Positions 34,501-46,500 of a stretch of DNA of 64,000 bases are shown here, piece after piece. The notes under the pieces were generated by a model. It did not search any database. It was not told where the DNA came from and saw nothing but the letters and a program-made list of their open reading frames with translations. The position numbers and the translations under genes were made by a program. The stretch's first letter is position 1. The number at the start of each line of letters is the position of its first letter. The stretch comes from Nematopogon swammerdamellus (lineage: Eukaryota > Arthropoda > Insecta > Lepidoptera > Adelidae): assembly GCA_946902875.1 (NCBI GenBank), contig OX336343.1:20569596-20633595 (forward strand), given 5' to 3'.

Positions 34501-37500
34501 AATGGCATGTACTGAGCGTGGTTTCGCGAGGAGAGGTGTTTTTGGCTCTGTCGACTGCACCATTGGTCACTCGGTACAGCCCTCCACTTTGATAGTTTTT
34601 TTTATTTTTTTTATTATTTAGTGTCCACCATGCGACGGTGCTTGCAGGTTTGGTGATGTTGTCGTTTAATGGCATGTAGGGTGGGTCATCCCTTGAGTAT
34701 TCCCCCCTTTACTGAAGATGGCAATTTTTGTAACCATTGCGCAGGTCTGCTATTGTTTGACGTTTCAGTCTCCTTATGTCAGGTTCGGTGTCAGTCAAAG
34801 CGACAGCAAGTGTGTTTACATGATTGATTAATTGTGAGTGATACTTTTTGCAGTAGTTTTCTGCTTCTTCTTTCACTGTTGCCATCTCGAGGTATTCGTG
34901 GATTTCTGCGTTACGAGCAAACCATAGTGCGCCTTGTTGATTTAGATAAAAAAACTAATAAATAAAATTGTCAGATGAGATGGTCCCCGGACGGCGAGTG
35001 CGTGGTGGGCGTGGCGTGGGAGACAGAGCCGCGGAGACTCGGCCTCATATTCTGCACCAACCGGCCCGGCTACATCTTCACTCTCACCCTCGACGGACAC
35101 TTTCGTGAGTTTGATAGCTTCCAGCTGAGTAGGTGGCTCTTTACTAAAGTTGTATAGGGGAACTTGGGACCAAGGGCACAGATTACTTAATACTTACTTC
35201 ATAACAGATAAATCACTCCATAGAAAAAGTTCCATACCTTCGGCTTTAATAGCCTACTGTTTCACGTCGCCAATCGCTGCGTGTGAAAATGTACCTAATC
35301 GATCGAGTGTAAAGTGCATTATTGCTTTGCAGCTGCGCGCAGTTGCGTGGGCGAGCGTGTAGTTATGTTTCGCGCGGCTGTCGAATTTCTACTGAATTAG
35401 ACCGCCGGCGGTCCACCGGGCGGTAGGTAGTTAGTGCGCGCAAATACGTAGAGTGCGTGAGGCCTGCTAAGGGGCTTGTATGAAAATGGGACATTGTTTT
35501 AGGGACAATATTTCACTATCATTATCATCACACCTTGGTGAACTGGGCGCCATGTCAGCGCTTCCCGTTGGTAGTTCCGGCTACATTAAACTGGATGGAA
35601 AACGCAAACAATTTTCATAGCCGTTTCGACCGACCTTCATTCAGTGCAGGGTGGTATCAATCCAGGCTCTTTAAACCATACCACCTATTAATGCAAAAAT
35701 TACATTACTAGGATTACATACAGTTTTACATGGGATCCCAACCACGGTCAGCCTTAATGCTTAGACTTACTTACACTAAACAAAATATTCTCCCTGTTAC
35801 AGGCAGGATATCATCGGAGGGCCAAGCTGTTCGTAGCCCAAGGTTCGTCGGAGCGAACAAGCTGGTGTGGCTACAGCGCACCACAGGGGGACCGCACCAC
35901 GCCTGCCACCAGATTGTTTACACCGCTTGGCCTCCTGCTGACGAGGTAACTTAATAAGGTTTTTTTTTGGTCACCGTGCAATCAGTATTAGCAGATGTTG
36001 CGTCAGTTAGTTGACGCACAGGTTCACTTTTTTTTTCTTTTCCATGCGATCAGTTTACTTACTGTGGACCATGTGCGGGTGTTTTGTGAAATTCAGTTTT
36101 CGGCTCGTGAGGTACATGCTCCAGCAAATTACTTCCTTTCTTGGATTTAATTTCATCTCACTCTCTCTGTTCCAGTTTAATAGTTCTATGCTTTTTTAAT
36201 CTATTATATTATATTTAGATGATCACATTATTACTGAAACTAAAACATTGCAGCCCAAAATATCAGTAGCCTTGGACATCGTCGCCACGGAAGTGAAGAC
36301 AACCAATGATGTTCCGTTCCGCGGCGTGTACAACCTTGAGCTGCCGGCGCGTTGCTCTACTGCTGACGGGAGACTCGTGTTCTCCACGCCGCAACGCAGA
36401 ACCGTCAGGAGCTATGTCCTCAATGTCGGTCAGTTACCATAGAACATTACAGTATAAGATATCAGTAGCCTTGGACGTCGTCGCCACAGAAGTGAAGACA
36501 ACCAATGATGTTCCGTTCCGCGGCGTGTACAACCAGATGCTGCCGCCGGCGCGTTGCTCTACTGCTGCAGCTGACGGGAGACACGTGTTCTCCACGCAGC
36601 AATGCAGAACCGTCAGGAGCTATGTCCTCAATGTCGGTCAGTTACCATAGAATGTATCAGTAGCAGTGGCGGCTGGTGACTTCAGTGACCGGTAGTGCGC
36701 TAAGTACCTACCTCCTTAAATACCAAATTTCCCAACACATTCCCAATGTTCTTTTAAGATCGCGACTTCCGAATTTTTTAAACGCCTGTGTTGTATTATG
36801 TATGTACCTAGTATGAATATTCTCAAGACACTCAATGAGTTGCAAAAAACAAGAAAATAAATTCAAAAAAGTTTTTTAGCTCATTTATAGTACCTTTATG
36901 AACACACCCATAGACCACAACACTACTGCAGCTTTCAAAAAGAAAACAATAGCAATGTCCGAAAAATACATAAAAATTAAAAAAAAAATCATTTGAAAAG
37001 TAGGAATTGAAATGAAGGGAAGCACTGATATGGCACCTAGTTCACCCTGTGTTATGGGCTAACATCACGGATGTTGTAGGTGATGTAGCAAACCGTGTCA
37101 GGTTCCATAAAAAAAAAAAAACCCAGGATCACCTGATTGTAAAGCCTTACCTTTAACCAACTCTTAGGCAAATATCGGCACCACTTAATTCACAGTATCA
37201 CGTGACAGTAAGCACAAAACCTAAACATTTGTACTGTGTGTGGTCGGTACTTAAAAAGAATAGCCCCACTGCATCTCTCCCCGTCGCATGTCGTAAAAGT
37301 CGACTAAGGGATAAGAAAATTCGTCAGCCTCGGTAGCTCAGTGGCGCGGTTGGTTAGTCAACTGTTATTAAGCAACGCTGAGCGCGGTCAGTGATTGGAT
37401 GGGTGACCGCTCGACCGTTGGAGGCTGACCGTGGTTCGGATTCCACGTTAAACTGTAGGCCCCTTCCCTTCTTACCTTACTAGGTGGTAGGGTTTATCCC

Positions 37501-40500
37501 GGCCGGGTTGGTACCACCGCACTGAACGAAACGTCGGTCGAAACGGCTATGTAAATAGTTCGTGTTTTCCGTCCAGTTTAGTGTAGCCGACATGAAATGA
37601 AGGGAAGCACTGACATGGCACCTAGTTCACCCTGTGTTATGGGCTGACATCACGGATGTTGTAGGTGATGTAGCCAACCGTGTCAGGTTCCATAAAAAAA
37701 AAAAAAAAAAAACATATCCCATTTTAAATATTCGCGCGCTAACGGTATGTGACATCACATGACAGCGCGCTGGCTCTAGGTAGACGGAATCGTGCAAAAG
37801 GAATCGCTCGCGACGTGTCGCAGGCGCGGTTATTCACGATATAGCGTCCTTGTTTGGCGCTCGTGCGCCGCACGCAGAACTGCATTTCGGCCCATACTGT
37901 TTCTATGAAGTATCTTTTGTCTCACGCGCCAGCGCTGTTTTGCCGATCCCTATACATTCAGATGGGAGACCCGCGTGCGTTTTTCGAATCCGCACGGGGC
38001 GCGGGTTTACTCGCATAAACGTGCCTTGTCATCTATAAAATAAGGTCGAATTCACATTCGTATTTATTTGGAGTACGATCTTTATGGTTTTAATGTAGGT
38101 ATGTTGTATTGTAAGATATTATTTATTTTGAGTGAAGTGTAGACTTCTCGTGGTATGGTAGTGCGGCGCACGGCCGCACTTTAGGACCAGCCGCCAGTGA
38201 TCAGTAGCATTGGACATCGTCGCTACGGAAGTGAAGACAACCAATGATGTTCCGTTCCGCGGCGTGTACAACCAGATGCTGCCGCCGGCGCGTTGCTCTA
38301 CTGCTGACGGGAGACTCGTGTTCTCCACGCAGCAACGCAGAACCGTCAGGAGCTATGTCCTCAATGTCGGTCAGTCGCCATAGAACATTACAGTATAAGA
38401 TATCAGTAACGTTTGACATTGTCACCACGGAAGTGGAGACAACCAACGGTGTCCCGTTCCGCAGCGTATACAACCAGATGCTGCCGGCGCGTTGCTCTAC
38501 TGCTGACGGGAGACTCGTGTTCTCCACGCCGCAACGCAGAACCGTCAGGAGCTATGTCCTCTATGTCGGTCAGTCGCCATAGAACATTACAGTATAAGAT
38601 ATCAGTAACGTTGGACATTGTCACCACGGAAGTGGAGACAACCAACGGTGTCCCGTTCCGCAGCGTATACAACCAGATGCTGCCGGTGCGTTGCTCTACT
38701 GCTGACGGGAGATTCGTGTTCTCCACGCCGCAACGCAGAACCGTCAGGAGCTATGTCCTCTATGTCGGTCAGTCGCCATAGAACATTACAGTATAAGATA
38801 TCAGTAACGTTGGACATTGTCACCACGGAAGTGGAGACAACCAACGGTGTCCCGTTCCGCAGCGTATACAACCAGATGCTGCCGGCGCGTTGCTCTACTG
38901 CTGACGGGAGACTCGTGTTCTCCACGCCGCAACGCAGAACCGTCAGGAGCTATGTCCTCTATGTCGGTCAGTCGCCATAGAACATTTCAGTGTAAGATAT
39001 CAGACCTTGGGATGCCCCACATTCCGAGGTTACCTTCAATAAATACAACACAATCTTTCTTCCAGAGACGGGAAGGCTTGTGGACATATCAGACAATAGC
39101 TCGCCAGGTTGTACCTCCATACTGGATGTTCAGGACGACATCATTCTCGCTTCGAGAACAAGCATGACCAATCCAAGTCAGGTTAGTATTTTAATGTTGA
39201 ATGTACGAGAAATTTTAACTTTAAATTTAACTGATAAATAACTATTGGACGAGGCGACGAGTCGAGGGGGCGAAAACGTCCATTAGGCAATTTACTTCAA
39301 TTTACTATCAGGCACGGCCTATTTCACCCCCCAGGAGGAGGTTTCCAGATTCTATATGATGCCTTTTTTTCTCTTTATTGAATCTAGAGATTTCTTCCAT
39401 GCAAAGTTTTCATTTTGAAAAAAAATATTTTTAATAGGCAAATCTTTGTAAGTATTTTCGGATAGTGAATAAAACAATTATATTTATATTCTTATTTATT
39501 TACCACAATGGACACAACAATTTTGGTTTTACAAAAAAAAAATCTACATTATCTCTGTCGTAGCTCGCGGCGCACTGAGTAGCGGCTCTCGAGAGTCGTC
39601 CCCCTGCCACTACCCCCCACCTCTTATAGATGAATTGTATATGTGTGTGTGTAGCTAAAACACTCAACTACCAGTACACACGATACGCGGATCACGAACA
39701 GTGCTCATGATTTTAGAAAGAGCATTGCAAAATCTGATGACGAGTCACATTCGTGATCCACGAGCTAGAGAATGTTGTTGTTGTTGTTTGCTGCCCAGCC
39801 TCTTGGGAAGGCGGGTGGGCCATTCTCCGCACTGAGACCTCAAGACGGTCCGTTGTACGTGAGCTAGAGAAAACATACCATCACCGTCACCATCATACCA
39901 TCATCATCATATGTACCGTGTGGGGCCGGTACTTTAAAAGAATAGCCCCACTGCATATTTTTCCGTGTATGTCGTAAAAGGCGACTAAGGGATATGACTC
40001 CCTTCTTATGTTACTAGGTGGTAGGGTTTAACCCGCCCGGGTTGGTACCACCGCACTGAATGAAAGGTCGTTCGAAACGGCTATGTAAATAGTTTGTGTT
40101 TTCCGTCCAGTTCAGTGTAGCCGGCACGACCGAAGGGAAGCAAGCTGACGTGGCACCTAGTTCACCCGGTGTTATGGGCTGACATCGTGGATGTTGTAGG
40201 TGATGTAGCCAACCGTGTCAGTTTCCATAAAAAAAAAAAAAATTTTAAATCACGAACGCCGTTCGTGAACCGCTGTTAACGTGTTAATGTATTGCTGTAT
40301 ACTTTAAAATGTACCTATATGCAACAAGAGATTATATTCTATTTTTCACAGCTCATAGCAGGCAAGTTGCCGGAGGCGGGAAGCGAGGAAAATATATTTT
40401 GGCTTCCAATCTCCGCCCGCATTGAGCTTCCGAACGCTCTCAGGGGCTCCCTCATAGAGTACCTGGACCTGCAACACGACAACTCGAGCGATTCCGTCAG

Positions 40501-43500
40501 TGAGTATAACGTTAGGTGTGCTCTCATCAAGTCCAGTATAGCCAGCAATCCAAAGGGAAGTCTCCGGTATGGCACCTCCTCCGAGCTGTTCGTTTAGGCT
40601 TTGCTGTTGCACATAATAGTAATGTTTTCGGTTATGCGGCACATCATCAGAACGACATACATTTGTTGGCGATTCGTCCCACGCTCCGGAGCGATCATCA
40701 GGACTCTGAGGTGGAACTGAGTGAAACAGAACCGAAAACATTACTAAAGTGATATTGGCTGGCCGGAGTATGTGCTTTGGCCCATCTGACTCAGCCACCC
40801 ATACAGCATTACATAAAAAAGAAATGCTTGTTATAAGATTATCATTCGGCCTCGCTAACGCTGAGTGTTTAGTTTTCTATTAGTTCTTTAAGTTTTTACA
40901 GGTCGCTGATAGTTTGGAATGAGCACTAAACAAACACTTTGATGAGAAATTAAATTTTAGTATTTTAGAACACACACGCCGAGTTATACAAGGGGAGTCT
41001 GACGGAGAAGAGAAATGTCCGTCTTGCCGACCGAAGTTAGGCACGATAAAAAGCAAAAGGTTGCCAGTGCAAATATAAACTGCCGACGCTACGAAACTAC
41101 AAACCGCTGCCGACGCCCGTGCCGCGGACGCAATCTGCGCCCACTCTACGCGCACCTGATCCACCGCGTCAGCAGACTAATATGACGCATACGGGTCTCT
41201 ATTGGGACCCGTACAGACACAAGTGGAGAAAAAGTAATTTTAGTTCTTAGGTTAAGACATTTAATATGTATTTACAATATGGCCCTAGTTGGCTGAAATA
41301 AAGAGATAAATAATAATAAAATAAAATAAAAAATAAATAAAAAGGTTATGGTTGGTTTCAAACACTGATCTTAGAGAAAATATATCTTTACCTGAACTCT
41401 TATTATAAGTATCATTATCATTCTGCCTCGCTCACGCTGATCTTCGAGAAAATATATCTTTACCTGAACTTGGCTTGCTCACAATTATGGTTATGTATGA
41501 TTTAAGTACTTTCTTCCAGAAAATAGTTATAGTTCTTTTGAAACAAATATATCATTCGAAATCATATAAAAAGTATATAAAAACCTGTTACTTCTATCCA
41601 TGCTTTATCGAAAGTTATCTTGCTTCAGCATTTTTTTAATGTGAGTTTAAGAAGAGTGAAGCTGCGAATTACAGAAGAAAACTTTTATTTTAGGCATTAA
41701 TCACATCGATTGCGGCAGAATTGTTAAAATTTTTGTTAAATAAAGAATATAAATAAATAAAAATAAATGTCAAGTGCTTTCTTTTGGTCGATGTAAACGC
41801 GAGATGGTTTGCAGCTAAGTTCTCAGCGATATACTTCGCGCCGGCCGCGGAGGAGGGCAAACGTCTGCCTCTGGTGGTGTGGCCGCACGGGGGTCCGCAC
41901 TCGGCGTTCGTCGACGCTTACTCGCTGGAGTCGGCGCTCTTCGTCATGATGGGTGAGTTGTGACGACACGAACTGTGGTAGAGTCTTTTCATTTAAGGAA
42001 GGCACGAGGGGTATGAGGTAGGAAGTGGTGCGAGAGGCGACCGCGCGGAGCTCAGCAGAGAACTAACTCGATGCCAGGTCGGTACACACTTTCTACATAT
42101 CTCCGCGTCGCTCCGTCGAACCGAGTCGTTCCCTACTGAGCTCCGCGCGGTCTCACACCACTTCCTACCTCATACCCCTCGTGCCTTCGTAAAATGAAAA
42201 CACTCTACACCTACATTGTAACATTCGTACAGTTTAAAGCGGTTGCGATATCAAGAACAAACAAAATGTTTTGGCCTCCTCGGATCCGAATCTGTAAACA
42301 TTTCAATTCAAAGAGATGAGTCAAAATCTTTAGAAGCTAGAGGTTGTGATAGATGGACACAAGGACAGATAGACAGATGACAGATTTTATAATAATACAC
42401 CATTTGGGTAACGAAACAAAAATATAAATTATGTATACACAGTCAAACAAAACAGTAAGTTGGAGTGGTCTATAAATTGGAGGAACTGATCTATTTTATT
42501 TATCAATAGGTGTACTTATTGCAAAAGGCAACATCTTCTGACAAGACCAAAAGTCTATAAGCAGTGTAATTTATAATGGGTATGTCAGATGATAGTATTT
42601 ACTGAAATATTGACTATAATATTGAGTTAAAAAAAAATGTCATTGCAGGATTTGCATGCCTGCAAATAAACTACCGCGGCTCCGTAGGCGATGGTCAGGC
42701 CTCCGTGGACTTCCTCCTGGGTAAAGTGGGCTCCGCCGACGTCCAGGACTGCAAGCTGGCCACCGCGGAGGCCCTAAAACGCTTCCCGCTTGACCCAAAG
42801 CGGCTTTGTCTCTTTGGGGGCTCGCACGGAGGGTTCCTGGTCACACATCTTAGCGGACAGTATCCGGATTTCTTTGCCAGTGTTGTGACGAGGAATCCGG
42901 TGACGGATGTCGCGTCTATGCTCAACATCACAGACATTGCTGATTGGTAAGACTTGCATTAAGGGGACTGCATTCCGTAAAAAATGTCAGGAAAAAAGAC
43001 TTGAATCACTTTTACAAACCATAGTTTTGAGTAAGTAGTTTCTCGCAAACAGTGTCAGTATAATATTTTCATACGGAGGCCTGACCATTGAATGGGATTT
43101 TTTCAAATGTTGACTAAAGGCCTAACCAACAATTTGAAGGAGAACTTATGATATAACCTGACTGTCTCTGTTAACTGCTCAAATGTCTCCAAAAACCTTG
43201 ATCCCTTTCGGCTCTCAAGCTCAGCACCTCCGCCGCTCATGCAATTGTTTCGTCACAGATTTGCAACAGTGCGGGAGATTTTAGTAAAGAAAAAATCTGG
43301 CAAGTGCGAGTTTTACTCGCGCACGGAGGTTTCCGTATCTATCCGCTATCCGCTCAATCGGACAGAAGCCTCAATGAGGTCGATCGCAATTTAAGGTGGG
43401 AAATGACAGCACCTCACATTTCAATGTATGTGCAATGTATGTAATGCCTGTGGCGTCATCTATTTTTCAATAGTGTGACTAATCTATTTTATTGTACGTT

Positions 43501-46500
43501 TCTTGTATGGGGGCCCCCCTTAATTTTTAACATTTTCTTATTTTTCTTATTTGTTGTTATATCCGCCATAGTAACGCATATTCTATGAAGGATTCAACTG
43601 CTACCTATTACGATTCAAGAGATACAGCCCTCGGACAGACGGACGGACGGACAGACAGACGGCGTAGGCTTAGTAATAGGCTTCCGTACGGGATACGGAA
43701 ACCTAAAAAAGATCGCGCCATATGGTACGAAGACTCTCACACGGGTTAAGCAATAACCAAAACAAGCATTACATAAGAATTACCCTCTTATAGGCTTTGC
43801 TGTAGTGAAGATAAACTTCCGCGGCTCCACCGGTCAGGGTGACGACTGCGTTCGCTCTCTCCCCGGCCACATCGGGGAGTACGATGTCCAGGACTGCCTC
43901 CTGGCAATCTCGCAAGTTCGAGCGCACCGTCCAGTGTATCCGGACGCGAACTGCTTTCTATACGGCAAGAGCTACGGAGGTTTCGTGGTGACGCAGCTGA
44001 GCGGACGGTATCCGGAGATGTTCCAAGCGGTTGTGGCGAGATGTCCACTTCTGGACTTGGCTGTCAAGGCGCACTACGCTGATAATACGGAGTCGTGAGT
44101 TGTCAGAACGGTGTTGGAAGCTTTTGAGTAATGTTGGCTGACGTTTTTTAAACTCTTTAACTTTTTATAGGGGAAAGGAGGATAGGCAAAAAAGTATGGG
44201 AGTTGGTCTACCCCTCCTCTAACAATGAATGATATATCAATAGAAAAGTCTTTCTAAGAAAACCATTTTGTCCAAACATACTTTAACATGTATTGTTAGT
44301 ACTTTAGGAGTTATATCACTTTAAGTTGTATAAACATAGAACCTTATCATAGTAATATGCTTTTGGTACTGTTTCGCTCTAAGTACTTGCCCTTCCTAGA
44401 ACGATGATCATCGTACAGAGGTAAGCATATTACTATGATAAGGTTCTATGATTATAGAACTTAAAAGGATATAACTCCTAAAGTACTAATAACTGACGTT
44501 GGCTACCATACTAAAAAATGTTCTATAAAAACCAACCTTTCCATTGATATAACACTCACAGATAGAGGAGGGGTAGACCAAAATGCTCATTCTCCTTTGG
44601 TAGAAATTTTCGGGTGTAAAATTTATAATGACACAATGTTTGCGAGAAACACTAACCTAGAACCCGGCCTGGCATCTCATCGGGAGTGTGAAATTGGCGG
44701 TGTCCGAGATCCCAAACTCGAGCTCAGTCAGCCAAATTGGCTGGCTGAGCTCGAGTGCAATGAAAACAAAACAAAGAGACTTTCGAGGAGAACACAGCCG
44801 ATGCTGCTATACGGCCATCTTATGTCCAGTACGGTGTTTTTTTTTTATGGAAACTGACACGATTGGCTACATCATCTACAATGCAACATCCGTGATGTCA
44901 GCCCATAACACCGGGTGAACTAGGTCAGTGCTTCCCTTCATTTCTTGGCGGCTACAATGAACTGGACGGAAAACACGAACTATTTACATAGCCATTTCGA
45001 CCGACATTTCGCTCAGTGCGGTGGTACCAACCCGGCCGGCATAAACCCTACCACCTAGTAAGGTAAGATGGGAAGGGACCTACAGTTTAACGTGGAATCC
45101 GAACCACGGTCAGCCTCCAACGGTTGAGCGGTCACCCATCCAAGTACTGACCGTGCTCAGCGTTGCTTAACAACAGTCGACTGACCGTTGAGCTACCGAG
45201 GCTGACGAATTTCCTTAACCCATGTGGGGCCGGTACTTTAAAAGAATAGCCCCACTGCATCTCTCCCCGTGTATGTCGTAAAAGGCGACTAAGGGATATG
45301 ACTACCTTCTTATATTACTAGGTGGTAGGGTTTAAGCCGCCCGGGATGGTACAACCGCACTGAATGAAAGGTCGGTCGAAACGGCTATGTAAATAGGTTC
45401 TGTTTTCCGTCCAGTTCAGTGTAGCCGGCGCCGGCATGACTACTACTCCAGCCACCCGATCTGTCTGATATTGTCTGTCTGATATTGAGCCAATATGTCG
45501 GGACAATTTTTTTTCTGTGTCTTCTGTTACTTGGCAATCTGTGTAAACACAATGAGCCATTCTATTGAGGTTATTAGTTTTTTTTTTGCCGGAGGAGCCC
45601 TAGTCCCTTACATTTCCTGTCTTCAAATCTCACAGCTAGCGTAGGGACACTATCCTCTTTAGTCTGGAATGTGTGACACTTCCTGTGTCCGTTAGTTTTG
45701 ATGCCAGTTCGTTGACGTGAGTAATCCAGACAAATGACGAACATAAAAACATTTAGGCCGGATTGATGCCACCGCATTGAACGAAACGTCGGTCGAAACG
45801 GATATGTAAATAGTTCGTGTTTTCCGTCCAGTTCAGTGTAGGCGACATGAAATGAAGGGAAGCACTGACATGGCACCTAGTTCACCCGGTGTTATGGGCT
45901 GACATCGCGGATGTTGTAGGTGATGTAGCCAACCGTGACAGTTTCCATAAAAAAAAAATGCCCGTGCATTATTTTTTTTTATTGTTTCCGAACTAGCTGG
46001 CTCTGTCCGAGGTCGCAACCTCAGGTGCAGCCAATATCACCCCCGAGGAGGTGCCAGTCCGGCTTGGAGGTGGACTAATGTCGCTGGGGAAAGGCTATTT
46101 ACCCGCGATTTGAAGATTCGTGGATTGTAGGAGTGGAGCATTGAGCATTGATTGAAATGTGACATTGCAGGTGCGCCGTGGAGGCGGGCTATGAGTTCAC
46201 GGAGGCGGGAGCGGTGTCGGAAGAGCAGCTGGTGGCGATGCGGCGCGCGTCTCCTCTGGCGCACGTGCACCGGGTTCGCGCCCCGACGGCGCTCATGCTC
46301 GGCGCGGTGGACAAGCGAGTGCCGTACTACCAGGGGCTCGAGTATCATCGCAGGCTGAAGGCGAACGGATGCATTACTAAGTTTGTATTTTTCTCGGCAT
46401 TTCAGGCAGTCAGTCAGTCAGTATGCGTGTAAGCGTCCACTGCTGGACATACGCCTCTCCACTTTTCCTCCAGTCCTCCCGGCCTTCAGCGGTACGGAAC

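Larger units (their letters stand above)
36664..38199. mobile_element. Non-autonomous hAT-like element inserted in APEH exon 8 copy C
   Basis: Ends CAGTGGCGGCTGGT and complement of CACTGGCGGCTGGT are inverted. The target duplication is ATCAGTAG (36656-36663 and 38200-38207), a sequence that belongs to the exon-8 repeat. No transposase is left. It carries SINE pieces (37009-37121, 37325-37712). Confidence 0.85.

Noticed and set aside
38119..38925. Long - strand frames across the exon-8 array (MENTSLPSAVEQ...)
   Set aside because: They are antisense shadows of the repeated APEH exon; the + strand frame matches the protein family and has splice sites.
43794..44094. Exon 12b as a dead duplicate
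   Set aside because: It has an open frame, intact serine elbow, conserved SLPG segment, correct phases and good splice sites, which together argue against decay; expression still needs to be shown.
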